In this document: positions 35,474 through 47,346 of the stretch, piece after piece
Numbering within the stretch: the first letter of the stretch is position 1
Layout of the letters: the number at the start of each line of letters is the position of its first letter
Source of the DNA: Calendula officinalis
Taxonomy: Eukaryota > Streptophyta > Magnoliopsida > Asterales > Asteraceae
Direction: 5' to 3'
Length of the DNA: 64,000 nucleotides
Assembly: GCA_963853835.1 (NCBI GenBank)
Contig: OY970825.1
Location: 28,024,835 to 28,088,834, forward strand
Notes under the pieces: model-generated
Databases searched by the model: none
Told to the model about the DNA's origin: nothing
What the model saw: only the letters and a program-made list of their open reading frames with translations
Position numbers and translations under genes: made by a program

Positions 35474-35562
35474 ACTCAGTATTGGAAATCCAATACTGAG
35501 TAGAAGGACTGAGTTACAGTCAGTATTGTAACGGACTAAGATCAAATCCCTTGATCTTAGTC
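35474..35562 (+). promoter_or_regulatory. Two perfect hairpins in LTR B U3
   Basis: ACTCAGTATTGGA, two bases, TCCAATACTGAGT (35474-35501) and GACTAAGATCAA, five bases, TTGATCTTAGTC (35534-35562). Both stems are perfect. They lie 60-150 bases upstream of the TATA box, so they may be protein-binding palindromes, or simply fold-back structure. Confidence 0.6.
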
Positions 35563-35622
35563 ATTTCCTTAGTTTAGTCCTTCGGTTACTCCTTTACTCA
35601 TTATGTAAGATCTCTATACCAC

Positions 35623-35630
35623 TATAAATA
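35623..35630 (+). promoter_or_regulatory. TATA box of LTR B
   Basis: TATAAATA, itself embedded in an inverted repeat GATCTCTAT...ATAGAGATC. It lies about 205 bases before the LTR end. Confidence 0.65.
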
Positions 35631-35837
35631 GAGATCATCTTGCAAAGGAGTACTCACCAATTCACGAACTTACATTCACATAATTTGTAATTTATCAGTG
35701 GTCTTGTTATTCCGCAACAAGCCACACTTAGTGGATTTATACATTGACTATATTCTTGTGTTATCACTTTAATATTTCATTAAGTATAATAATCTATCAA
35801 TTAACATAATAAACCAGGGTTGTTGTGACCTAACAAC

Positions 35838-35849
35838 TGGTATCAGAGC
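35838..35849 (+). promoter_or_regulatory. Primer-binding site of element B
   Basis: TGGTATCAGAGC, complementary to initiator tRNA-Met, begins three bases after the LTR end at 35835. Confidence 0.88.
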
Positions 35850-35933
35850 AGGCTAAATAAATCCTTATTTAGTCGATCTATTACCCTGGCAGCCATTCCC
35901 TATACTTATCCCTCCAACACTCAAAAATCCAAA

Positions 35934-38900
35934 ATGTCTACAAGCATAGCACCTGTTATGTCTGGCAAAGGAGTGCCCATCTTTGATGGAAAAGACTTCC
36001 ATCAATGGAAGCTTAAAGCTCAGTGGTATCTTGTATCTATTCATCATGAGATGCTCACTGTGCTTAATGATGGCCCTATCATTCCACAAACAGTGGAACC
36101 CGTTGCTGCTACTGATGATGCTCCTGAGAGCACAAGAACAGTTCCTAAACTGAAACACACCTGGACTGATACTGACCATCAGTTATTCAGTCTAGACTCC
36201 AGAGCAAAGGGAGTGATTGGTAATGCTGTTACCAAAGGGACACTTAATGCAATTATGAAATTGCCAACAGCAAAGGCTATGTGGGATAGCCTATCAGTCA
36301 TTTATGAAGGCACACCAAAGGTAAAGTTGCAGAGGAAGAGCAACATGATAAGGAAGTATGAAAATTTCTTCTCAAGTCCAAATGAAGACATCGCTACTCT
36401 CTATAATAGGTTCAATACTGTTATCCATGATTTAATTAGTGTAGGCATTGTGAAGGAGGAAGGAGAGCTTGTTCAAAAGTTCTTGGATAGTCTTCCTCAA
36501 CAATTTCTTGACATGACAAATTCTGTCAATGCTGCTAACAACATTGAGTCATACACTCTCCAAACTTTGTATGGGTTAATGTTGAATCATGAGGAGAATA
36601 ATGCTGCAAGACTGATCAACTGGAAGAAAACTGACAAGTCTTCCACTGGCATGGCTCTAGTTGTGCAACAGGCATATACTGTAACTGAGCCTGAAGAACT
36701 AGAACTTGATCTTGCAGATGCTGAGGCAGAAGAGCTTGAAACTCAAATGGCTCTCATGTCTATGAAGCTGGATCAGTTGAAAAAGAAGAGGCTTGGTGTT
36801 AGCTCTTCCAATACTGACCCAAGATCTGGTCTTTGCTATAGGTGTGGAAAGCCTGGGCACATTGCTGCTAATTGTCATACTAAGTCAACTGAAACTGATC
36901 AGAATGACAAGATTGCATACCGAGCTAAACGGTATAGAGACAAGTATGTCAAGCTAAAGAACTGGAGCAAGGGCAAGAATGCAGCAGGGAATGGGGCACC
37001 TCTTCAAGCTCTTTACTCTGAAGCTTGGATGGATGAAGAGCTCACTGAAGATGATTTGAAAAGTTCCTTTGAAAAGGACATCAAAGAAGCTGAGAGGATG
37101 AGTGTTCATACTGATTGGGATTCCACTCAGTTGTACAAGGGTGACAGAAAATGGTACTTAGATAGTGGCTGCTCAAGACACATGACTGGCAGTATGGAGT
37201 ACCTTCTAAATTATACACCAGAGAAGGGTCCTTCTGTCAAGTTTGGAGATGATTCAATTGGAAAAACAAGAGGGTATGGAGTAATCAAAGCAGTCAACAT
37301 AACTTTTAAAAGAGTTGCATATGTAGAGGGTCTTAAACACAATCTGCTCATTATCAGTCAGATGTGTGATGATGACAATGAAGCTCGTTTCAGAAAGGTT
37401 GCATGAATCATCTACAATGATAAAGGGCAACCTGTACTCATTGCTAGAAGAGAAAAAGACGTCTATGTAGTCAATCTATCTGAACCTACTATTCGAGTTT
37501 GCCTGCTGTCTAAAGTCAAGCCAGAACTTCACTGGTTATGGCACAAGAAACTCTCTCACATAAACTTCAGAAACATTAATGAGCTCAGTATGAAGAAACT
37601 GGTGAGAGGGTTGCCCACAATTACTTATTCAAAAGATAAGTTATGCTCAACATGTGAAATGGGCAAGCAGAAGAAGAGTTCATTCAAGTCAAAGGTCAAT
37701 CATTCCATTAATGAACCTCTTACAATGATACATATGGATCTTTTTGGCCCCATCAGCACACCATCATTGGCCAAAAAGATCTATACTTTAGTCTTAGTAG
37801 ATGAATACTCAAGATATACTTGGGTCATCTTTCTCAAGACTAAATCAGATGCAACAACAGAAATCATTGCCTTCATCAAAAGAGAAGAATTACAGAAAGG
37901 CAACAAGGTCAAGCAACTAAGAAGTGACCATGGTATTGAGTTTAAGAACTCAGTATTAGCAGATTTCTGTGAAGAAAAAGGAATCGTTCAAAATTTCTCT
38001 GCAGCCTACACACCACAACAAAAGGGTGTTGTAGAAAGAAAGAATAGAACATTAATTGAAGTTGCAAGAACTTTGTTATGCCATGCTGGACTTGCACTGA
38101 GCTTCTGGGCAGAAGCTGTCAACTGTGCAAATTATACTCAGAACAGAGCTACAATAGTCCAGAGACATCAAAAGACTTCTTATGAGTTATACAATGGCAA
38201 GGTTCCTAATGTGGAGTTCTTCCACATATTTGGGAGTAAATATTTTGTACTCAGTACTAAGCAAAATCTAAACAAATTTGCTCCCAAAGCAAATTAAGGT
38301 GTGTTCATGGGCTACTCTCCACACTCTAAAGCTTTCAGAGTGTATATCATCTCAACCAAGATGATTGTAGAATCCATTCATGTCACGTTTGCTGAAGATC
38401 AGAATGAGCATTCTACCTCAGTAAAGGAAGACATCAGTGGCATAGATATTCTATGCAGTCCAGAAAACTCAGTTGCTGAACAGCCCAAGTCTCACCCATA
38501 CTATGTTGATCCAGGTATGAGTGATACTGATCAAGAAAGAACTCATTATAACTTTAATGCATCAATTTCTGAGGTTTCCATCACTGAGAACCCCAATACT
38601 GAGTTCCCAATACTTGATCTGAACAACTCCACATATGAAGAAGGTGAATCTTCCAGTACTTTTCAAGAATCCTCCTCAGATCTGCAAAATCAAGAAGAAC
38701 AGCAACCTGAAATGTCTAATACTGACCAGAATTCAGCTCAGTATCAGGCAGACAACACATCAATGCAACAAGATATTGTTGACCTTGCTTCAAATGCTCC
38801 CTTAGGGAACAATCTAAGGGAACTCAGAGATCATCCTCATTCAAATATCATTGGTCCTACTGAACAAGGTGTCCAAACAAGAAGAAAACTAGATTTTGAA

Positions 38901-39490
38901 CCCCAAGCTACTGCAAATTTCTGTTTCTTTTCAAGCTTTCTATCTACCATGGAACCAAAGAAAGCTGATGAAGCTTTATTAGATGAAGACTGGTAGAAGC
39001 TATGCAAGAAGAACTGACAGAGTTTGAAAGGAATAAAGTGTGGAATTTAGTACCACCTCCTGCTGGCAAAACTATTATCGGTACTAAGTGGGTATTCAGA
39101 AATAAGATGGACAAGGATGGTGTTGTCATCAGAAATAAAGCAAGACTGGTTGCTCAGGGTTACAGGCAAGAAGAAGGCATTGACTATGATGAAATTTTTG
39201 CACCAGTTGCAAGAATTAGAGCTATAAGGTTGTATCTTGCATATGCAGCCTTCAAGAACTTCAAAGTGTATCAGATGGATGTCAAGTGTGCCTTCCTCAA
39301 TGGAAAACTACAAGAGGAAGTTTATGTTAAACAACCACCAGGTTTTGTTGATCCTAAATTTCCTAACTATGTTTTCAAGCTTGATAAAGCTTTATATGGG
39401 CTCAAACAAGCTCCAAGAGCCAGGTATGATACCCTGTCTGAGTACTTAATTGAAAATAAATTTATAAGAGGAAAAATTGACAAAACTTTA
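35934..39490 (+). pseudogene. Ty1/copia gag-PR-INT-partial RT (family B)
   Basis: The polyprotein starts ATG at 35934. Gag begins MSTSIAPVMSGKGVPIF and carries a CCHC knuckle, CYRCGKPGHIAANC. The protease motif is WYLDSGCSRHMTG. Integrase shows HHCC residues (HKKLSH...CSTCEMG), HMDLFGP and the DDE-region block TPQQKGVVERKNRTLIE. Reverse transcriptase starts at WNLVPPPAGKTIIG and keeps the catalytic MDVKCAFLNG, but ends before YVDD. Breaks are TGA at 37404-37406, TAA at 38295-38297 and a one-base loss near 38996 (TGG TAG AAG). At 39490 the frame passes directly into integrase of a different copia family, so the 3' half of this pol is missing. It is inactive. Confidence 0.9.
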
Positions 39491-41962
39491 TCAGACAATG
39501 GTACTGAATTCAGGAACAAGACTTTAGCAGATTTCTGTTCAGATGTTGGGATCTCCCAAAACTTCTCACCTGCAAGAACACCTCAACAAAATGGTGTTGC
39601 TGAAAGAAGGAACATAACCTTAATAGAAGCTGCAAGAACAATGCTTGCTGAGTCAAACATGCGTAAGTAATTTTGGGCAGAAGCTGTTAACACAATTTGT
39701 TTTACTCAAAATAGGTCTCTCTACGTGAAGAGACACAAGAAGACTTCTTATGAGATTTTTCATCAGAGGAAACCATTCATAGGTTTCTTTCATGTGTTTG
39801 GCTGTGTGTGTTTAGTGTTAAACACACGAGATCAGCTAGGTAAATTTGACTCTAAAGCTGATGAAGCCATTTTCTTGGGATACTCCACTCTATCCAAAGC
39901 ATATAGAGTTTTTCAACAAAAGAAGATAAACATTGAAAGAGTCCATAAATGTTACTTTTGAAGAACACTCAAAGGCTATGAACCCCACCTCTGCTGACTC
40001 GTCTGATGCATTTCAGAGATCAGCTGAATCATCTCCTGATGATACAACTGAAGCATTTTCCGATGCTTTAAACCTCTTTGATATTCCCATAAATGAATCA
40101 GATGAGATGTTCCATGATGCTCCTACATATCTTGTAGATATTGCAGCTGTTCAACAAGAGATTCCAACAGCTAGAGCATCATCTAAGGCTATCTCTAAGC
40201 CACCTCTTCGTACTTCAAGAAGATCCGTTCGAAATGAAGTAATTCATCCTGCTGAGCAGTCAGCCGCTCAACAAGGATCTAATTCTGCTGAATCTTCCTC
40301 TTCTACAGTTGCTCCTCAATCTAAGTGGACCTCAGAACATCCAATTGAGTTAATCATTGGAGATACACAACAAGGAGTTGTCACAAGAAGTAAAGCATCA
40401 TGCAATCTTTGCTTATGGTCTTGTTTTCTAGCAACTGAAGAACCGAAAAATATTAAAGCTTCTTTAGAAGACTCAAGCTGGATTCAAGCGATGCAGGAAG
40501 AACTCAACCAATTTGAGGTCATCAAAGTATGGCAGCTGGTGCGCCCACCAGCTGGAAAGACTATAATTGGTACTAAATGGGTATTTAGGAATAAAATGGA
40601 TGAAGAAGGTGTGCTTATTCGCAATAAAGCTACACTGGTTGCACAAGGATACAGACAGGAGGAAGGAATCGATTTTGATGAAACATTTGCGCCAGTGGCT
40701 AGGCTTGAGGCGATTAGAATATTTCTAGCTTACGCTGCTTACAAAAACTTCACAGTTTTTCAAATGGGCGTGAAGAGTGCGTTCCAGAACGGGAAGCTGC
40801 AAGAGGAGGTATACGTTAAGCAACAACCAGGGTTCGAAAATCCTAAGTATTTAGACTATGTGTTTAAATTGGATAAGGCCCTGTATGGGTTGAAACAAGC
40901 TCCTCGTGCATGGTATGATACACTCTCCACGTTCCTCATAGCAAATGATTTCACCAGGGGAAAGATTAATAAAACCTTATTCATTCGCAAAATCAAAGGT
41001 GATATCATTCTTGTTCAAATTTATGTGGACGACATAATTTTTGGTGCTACTGATGAAAAACTTTGTAGACGCTTTTCTAAACTTATGTCTACAAAGTATG
41101 AGATGAGTATGATGGGTGAATTAACGTATTTTCTTGGCTTACAAGTTAAGCAATCTAAAACTGGAATTTTTATAAATCAAGAAAAATATATCAAAGATCT
41201 TTTAAAGAAATTTGATATGAATTCATCATCATCCATGAAAACTCCAATGGCTCCTCAAACAATCTAGATGCTGACATAACTGGTAAGTCAGTTGATGTCA
41301 CATTCTATAGAGGAATCATTGGATCATTACTCTATCTCACCGCCAGCAGACCAGATATTATGTTTGCTACTTGCATGTGTACTAGGTATCAAGCTGATCC
41401 TAGAGAATCTCACCTAATAGCTGCTAAAAGAATTTTGAGCTACCTTAAGGGTACTCCAAGCCTAGGTCTTTGGTATGCGAAAGACTCCGGGTTTGATCTA
41501 ATTGGCTATTCAAATTCAGACTTTGCAGGTTGCAAAATGGATAGAAAGAGCACCACTGGAGGATGTCAGCTGCTTGGTGGAAAGCTAGTCAGCTGGACAA
41601 GCAAGAAACAAAGTACTGTCTCTACCTCCACAGCTGAAGCAGAATACGTCGCTGCTGGAAGCTGCTGTGCTCAAGTCCTTTGGATGAAGAATCAGCTCGT
41701 TGATTTCGATATGAACTTCTGCAAAGTTCCTGTCTATTGTGATAACACAAGTGCTATTGCAATCAGCAACAATCCAGTTCTTCATTCTAGAAACAAACAT
41801 ATCGACATAAGGTATCATTTTATTATAGATGACATTGAACAAGGTGACGTGGAACTCCACTTCATTTCAACAGACCTTCAGCTGGCTGATCTATTCGCTA
41901 AGCCTTTAGATGAAAAACGATTCAATTTTTTGATCAGCGAGCTAGGTATGTTGAATGCTTGA
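39491..41962 (+). pseudogene. Ty1/copia INT(C-part)-RT-RNase H (family C)
   Basis: From SDNGTEFRNKTLADFC the sequence is an integrase catalytic-core remainder (TPQQNGVAERRNITLIEAA) of a copia clearly different from family B at matching positions. It is followed by a linker, RT (WQLVRPPAGKTIIG to YVDDIIFGATDE) and RNase H (STTGGCQLLGGKLVSW, CDNTSAIAISNNP). Defects: TAA at 39668-39670, a frameshift near 39940, a frameshift near 41255-41267, and a catalytic loss where QMGVKSAFQNG replaces the usual MDVKSAFLNG (Asp to Gly). It cannot encode active RT. The downstream accessory ORF, polypurine tract and 3' LTR fit the same element. Confidence 0.88.
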
Positions 41963-42357
41963 ATCAACTGCTGAAGTACTATCAGCAGCTGATAAGATTC
42001 ACCTTGTCACTTAGTACATTCAGCTGACTAAAACCTTTTGAATATATCAGTCAGCCGAATAAAATCTCTTAAATGATAACTTATCGTGTTTTATAAGTTA
42101 AAACGTTTGGTTCTCCCATAAAAAGGCACCTTTTAACCCTATCCATACGTTCTCTGTGGCAAATATTTCCACTCGAGTGAAAATATTTGGCATTTATGTG
42201 GGACAAGACATCCTGACACAGAAACGGCTCCACTACCTCACACTGTCACATCCAACCACCTTTGCATGATAACCAACGTGTCTATAGTTGGTTTGTAACT
42301 ATCCGATTATGACCCGGTTTAATTCAAATCTTTACCCAAACCGACCCATAAATCTCC

Positions 42358-42365
42358 TATAAATA
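42358..42365 (+). promoter_or_regulatory. Putative internal promoter for accessory ORF C
   Basis: TATAAATA in CTCCTATAAATACC is followed by about 110 bases of C/T-rich leader (CTCTCTTCTTCACTTC and similar) before the accessory reading frame becomes gene-like. The layout mimics a plant core promoter and 5' leader, inside a retrotransposon between pol and the accessory ORF. Confidence 0.5.
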
Positions 42366-42425
42366 CCTACCTCTCTTCTTCACTTCATCCTCATCACTCC
42401 CACAATTCTCTCTCAAAAACCCTCT

Positions 42426-45400
42426 ATTTCTAACTTTTATCTTTCTTCCCTCACTCCCCAAATCTCGAAGAAAGCCCCAAAAGTTCCCCTTACTAGGGCT
42501 GCCATTGAGTTCTCTCAGAACTCAAACCTTGTAGCCAACACTTCCCCACCGGATGATCTTGTCGATATTTATCGACCTATTGGGACGTTTGTGCGTCACT
42601 GCCCTATCGGTGGTGCATTTCCCAGATTCTCCAAGAGTATCATCGAACTCTTGCGTGATTTCTTGATGTCCGCCTCCACTTCTGGAGACGACTTCACTGC
42701 GCAAGTAGGGAATCATCAAATCACCATTACTATTGATGATTTCCGAGTTGCTTGCGGATTCGATTATCTGCAACCTGGAGAGAAATATCAGCAGACTAAA
42801 TATGTTGATGTAGCTAAAACGAGTCTAATCTGTATCACTAGATATGGATTAGAAAATGAAGAAGACAAGGTGCTGATCTTCAAGAAGTCTCAGCTGACGA
42901 GACCCTGGGCCTATTTCTTTACCCACATCATTCAGGGTATAGGCGGCAATTCCGGGTCTCTCAACCAGTGCAACTCCAGCATGCAAGTCTTTGCTGAAGC
43001 CCTAGTCACCGGTCAGCGGATCGACTACCGGAAACTGGTGTACGAGGAGGTCAAGGCCAAGCTAAACAGCAAGGGAAATCATATTCCCTATCTTCGCTTT
43101 TTCACACTCTGCATCGCACATGTGATGCTTGAAAAGCTGCAGATAGATTATGAAGACATCCCTGGGAATCGGTGATGGTCCGTTCCATCTCCAACATCAT
43201 CTTCCAAAAGAAGGATGATGAGAAGGCATTTCCTCTCACCTCGTACATGCTGAAGATCATAGATGATCGAGTCAGATCCAAAAGGGATCGAAAGAAGGGC
43301 GCAACATCGAAGAAATCTGCCCTACAAGAAGGTTCGTCCTTTTCTCATCTGAAGTGTTTTCCATCAACTGATCGTACACAAACTGTTGATGGAAATACCA
43401 CCACTTCCACTGGGATCTCAATGCCCATTAACGTGGAAAATGTGGAAACGGGTGATATTCCACGTGGTGGGAAGAAGCGGGTGAAGCGAACTGCTCACCG
43501 CCCTCCTTCTTCCTCTTCATTCTTTTTATCATCTTCTTCCACTTCCAGCGCCCCTGTTTCTCCTCAGCTGAGGGTAAAAGGGTATGCTACCCGTGGAGAT
43601 GATGATGATGTTGAGCTGGCGATAGCAGCATCATTAGGATTCAGCCGGAATCCGTTGGGCTCTCACTCAAGATCCCAATTGGAAGGATTACAATCAGATG
43701 CTATGCCAGCATTTGAGAGCAACCCTTCTCATTTTCACTCTTACAGTGTTTTTCCAGGAACTCCACCAACAATTGGAATTCCTGTCTAGACACTTCCGGC
43801 TAATCCTCTTTTTCTCTCTTTTGCTCTTCAACCTCTCTCAGCTGATTTCTCAACAAGTCAGCAGACTTCAAAACGGCAATTTCGTTCTTCGGGAGTTAGT
43901 GCCGGCTCCAAACCTCTGCGTAGCTCCTCGACTGATTCATTATCTGTCGTTGTAACACGGGAACAAACTCCACAAGCAACCTCAGTCTCTCAACAGACTG
44001 CTGGTGAAGTTTTCGGCTCAACCCAAGCCACCCGAGAGTCAGCTGCACACACACCACCCCCAACTTCTTCATCACTTTCTGAGTCTTCAGCTGATGACAG
44101 ATTGACTGGAAACCAAGTCAATCTTGAAGCTGACCCTTCTGTTTCCCACGACGTCACCGGCTTAAACCAGCTGGTGATCAAGGAAACCACCACCGCCAAT
44201 GAAGAGACAACTTTAAACCAAGTTGTTACTGAGGCACTAACCCCAGCTGCCAGTGATCGCGAAAGTAATCGCCAACCGAGCTGTGAGGCAGCTAACACAC
44301 CACCCAGAGGAACTCTTCCTCTAGTGTCTATACCAGTATCGCCGGCTGGTGAGACCGAAGCTCCAGAGACTCAAACAACATTTCATCTAATGTTTGAGTC
44401 GACTGATGATTTTATTCAGTCTTACTATTAGTCGTCCGACGAAGAACATTCTGAGCTTCAAACTGCTTTGACAACTGAAGTCGGCACTTCTGTTATAACC
44501 CCAGAAGTTTCAGTTGGACCCAACCCAACCCCCATAGTTCCTGAACAACCCATAGGAGCAATTCCTCCTAACTCAGGAACACTCACTTCCACAGCTGAGG
44601 TTACCCCTCAAGCTGGAGACATGCCGGACCCCTTCCCCCAAAGCGTCCAAGTGTCCCATGCTGAATCCAGCAAAGCTGGAGGAAGCATTCCCATCAGAGC
44701 CGCTGCTGCTCTGATGTCTATAGGTTTTACATCCCTGATTCAACCTGGGATGGCCACGCTGAGTAAGCAGATGGACTCCCTTCGCAGGGATGTTCCAAAG
44801 AAGTTTGCCCAAACTGCTGAGAATCTCTCTTCCAACATAACTTCTCTGCACACTGAGGTTCACACTCAGGCTCTTCAGCTGGCTCTTCTTTCTGATCAGA
44901 TTCCCCTCAACACCAGCGGGTTCATCTCTCTCAACGACTACGTGCGTCAAGAGTTGAACTCCCTTCGCGATTATGACAGAGTCGACCAAGACAAACTTCT
45001 CTCCGAAGTTCGGGACACCCTGGCTCTTGCCCAATCAAAGCAAGAGTCTCTGCTGACACTTACTCATAGCCACCTTTCTAAGGCTATTGAGGAGTCAGCT
45101 TCTGTTGTGTCCACTAGGTTGGACAAAATGGAGACTGAAGTCAGCTCGCTGACTTCCCAAGTCGCTGGTCTCCAAGGCACCCTTAACCTCATTCTTGCAA
45201 AGCTAAATGAGGGTGCCGCTGTTGTCCGTCCTACTTCAGCACCAGAGAGTACCCCTCTTCTTCGGGCACTCTCTGAGGGGGAGAAAGAGGCCACTTCAGC
45301 AGGTGAACAACAAGGTGAACAAAATAGTTCACACCCTATAGTCACCTCTGCTGTTGGAGCCAATACTGAAGACGTTCCAGCATGCGATACCCCAAGAACT

Positions 45401-46473
45401 TCACCTATCACCTCTCTGGAACACAAGAAGAAGAAGAAGCTGAACCCTCAACTGGTTTTGTTAAAATCGTTGATTCCTTTGAATCAGTTGAGGGCCCACA
45501 AGTCCAAGCCCCGCAAATACAAAACCCTCAGCCTATTATACAGGAGATTCCTCATCCTGCTAAGGGGGAGCCTACATCTGCTGCGGTTAAAAACTTCATC
45601 CTAAATGAAGCTGGAACTGCTGCTGATCTTAATGCAGCCATTGCCCTTCAAAGAAAAACTCATGAAGAGCTGTATCAAAAAGCTGAGGCCCAAAGAGCTG
45701 AGAACATTAGGTTGTTCAACAAAGTTCTTTATCATCGTAGGCAAGAAGCAAAAATCACCAGCGTAAGGCCCCCCAAGTTCGATCCCAGCTCTCCTGATGA
45801 AATTGTAATAACAAGAGCTGGAGGAACTGTGGTCAATGAAAAGTTTCCTCTGAACAAGATCAGCATCGTTCTCAACTACGATGAATGGAAAGAGGCTGAA
45901 GCAGCTGCCAGATCTGCAAAACCATCGCGGATTATAAGAGATATGGAAAATGAGATAAAATTCACAATCTACTCCTTCAAGACTCTATGCGACGAAATCA
46001 GGAGACAAGCTCCTGAGTTGGTATATCGCATACCTCCTGAATTGTGTGAATCTCAAGCAGCTGCTGTCTGAGGATCTGCTGGTGAAAGCTCCTCAGCAAG
46101 AGGGGAGAAACGTAAGTCCGTTCTCCTCGAACCCCTTGCTGACTCCAGACCACTGGATATTGGGTCATCAATCATATTTGCAAAACAACCAAGACCCAAT
46201 ATCACAAAAGCCATCCCCACGGGAGTTAACTTTGTCCCTAGGCTGATCGTAAAAGAACCAATTTATGGATTTTGCTATCTGGAGAAGAAGAAGGTGCATT
46301 GCTTCCAGCAAGCAGATGAGTTGGATCTATGTGATGTGGATCAACTTATGATCTATCACAAGCTGCTGAGTTCCTCCACTGAAGAGGGAAGAGAAATGAA
46401 GAAATTAATAACCTCAGCCTTCAACTCACTGTATCGCAATGTCGTTGGATCAACTATATCCAAGGCATTATAG
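42426..46473 (+). pseudogene. Accessory ORF of copia element C (SIRE-like extra ORF)
   Basis: The frame is open from about 42426 without an obvious ATG. It carries a domain with DIYRPIGTFVRHCPIGGAF and LTRPWAYFFTHIIQGIGG, through LRFFTLCIAHVML. A frameshift at 43172-43175 leads to a Ser/Thr/Pro-rich middle with TAG stops at 43787 and 44429. A coiled-coil-like stretch follows (44700-45200; heptads around MDSLRRDVPKKF and VSSLTSQVAGLQGTLN). A further frameshift at about 45420, in an AAGAAGAAG run, leads to a C-terminal part broken by TGA at 46069 and ending TAG at 46473. Its N-terminal domain is homologous to the ORF at 32215. SIRE-type copia elements carry an extra, sometimes envelope-like ORF here, but no signal peptide or membrane span was seen. 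Function unknown. Confidence 0.65.
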
Positions 46474-46666
46474 TTTTTTTGATTTTCCTTGTAATTTGAA
46501 TTGCCTTATCAATAGAAAATCAAAATTTTGAAAAATACTTGTAAAAATTGTAAAAAGATAAACATATACAAAAGAACCCTAAGGGTCAAAGCACATAAGT
46601 ATTCAGCTGACTTCATCAGCTGAATCATTACAGGGTTACACTTATACAGCTATTCGATTGCATCAA
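46474..46666 (+). other. 3' untranslated segment of copia C
   Basis: No gene was seen. This is AT-rich and contains the first CAGCTGA palindromic words that continue into the LTR, just before the polypurine tract. Confidence 0.6.
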
Positions 46667-46678
46667 ATAGGGGGAGAT
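46667..46678 (+). promoter_or_regulatory. Polypurine tract of copia C
   Basis: AATAGGGGGAGAT directly precedes the LTR start TGTTAGTCCC. It primes plus-strand DNA synthesis in LTR retrotransposons. Confidence 0.85.
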
Positions 46679-47346
46679 TGTTAGTCCCAAGACTAAGTAA
46701 ACAAGATTCGATGATCGATAGCTAAGAAGAATAAATATCAGCTGAAGTATGTATCTCAGCTGAAGCAAGTATATACAATAAACCTTCAGCTGAGTACGTA
46801 CTTAGCTTTAGGACAACAAGTCAAATCAGCAGCTATTAACGAGAGTTCATTCGAAGTCTATGACCAAAGGACAAAGACAAGAAGAAGACTATTCAGCTGA
46901 TTGTGGAATCAGCTGATAGTACCTGCTGCAGATGAAGACTTAAAGGAAATGTTCATTGACACTTTGAACATTTCTCTTTCCCGCTCAAAGAAAAAGAAAA
47001 CGATGAGGATCTTCTATTTTGGAATAGAAGATAATGTCAGTACATTATCATCGTTTGTCCCTCCAATCATGTAAAGAGAAAGTCAACTATTTCTGTACTT
47101 ATGTAGTACACCTTTCACTGTGCGTCAGAAAGGGTACCGGAAGTAGTTGACACAAAGTACACTTGAGACAATAACTTGTGCAAGAGCATTTAATGATCCA
47201 TAGACAAGTCCACATCGACGAATAATATGTTTACACGTCGTCTAACTTGTGGACAAAGGAACATGGATCTTGGGCTATAAATACAGACGTAAATGCTTGC
47301 ATTTACACACACCTTTTAGAAATAATAGCACAAAAATATTATCTGA
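46679..47346 (+). mobile_element. 3' LTR of copia C, interrupted by Pack-MULE
   Basis: It begins TGTTAGTCCCAAGAC after the polypurine tract. TATAAATA at 47276-47283 marks a promoter. It has several CAGCTGA words (46735-46920). It is cut at about 47346 by the Pack-MULE, and the rest may continue after 48353, but no CTAACA-like end could be identified. Confidence 0.75.

Larger units (their letters stand above)
35432..35835 (+). mobile_element. 5' LTR of copia family B (start uncertain)
   Basis: It ends GTGACCTAACA at 35835, next to the primer site. TATAAATA lies at 35623-35630, and transcribed sequence follows. The start may be TGTGATACTGAG at 35432, but no target duplication could be paired because the 3' half of this element belongs to another family. 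Two perfect hairpins sit in the U3 portion. There is no similarity by eye to the 3' LTR at 46679. Confidence 0.65.

Noticed and set aside
42522..42773. Minus-strand frame near the accessory ORF of element C
   Set aside because: It is antisense to a better supported coding frame with a domain shared with element A.
35432..47346. One complete copia element bounded by LTRs at both ends
   Set aside because: The 5' and 3' LTRs show no similarity and integrase and RT are partly duplicated, so a chimera of two families fits better.
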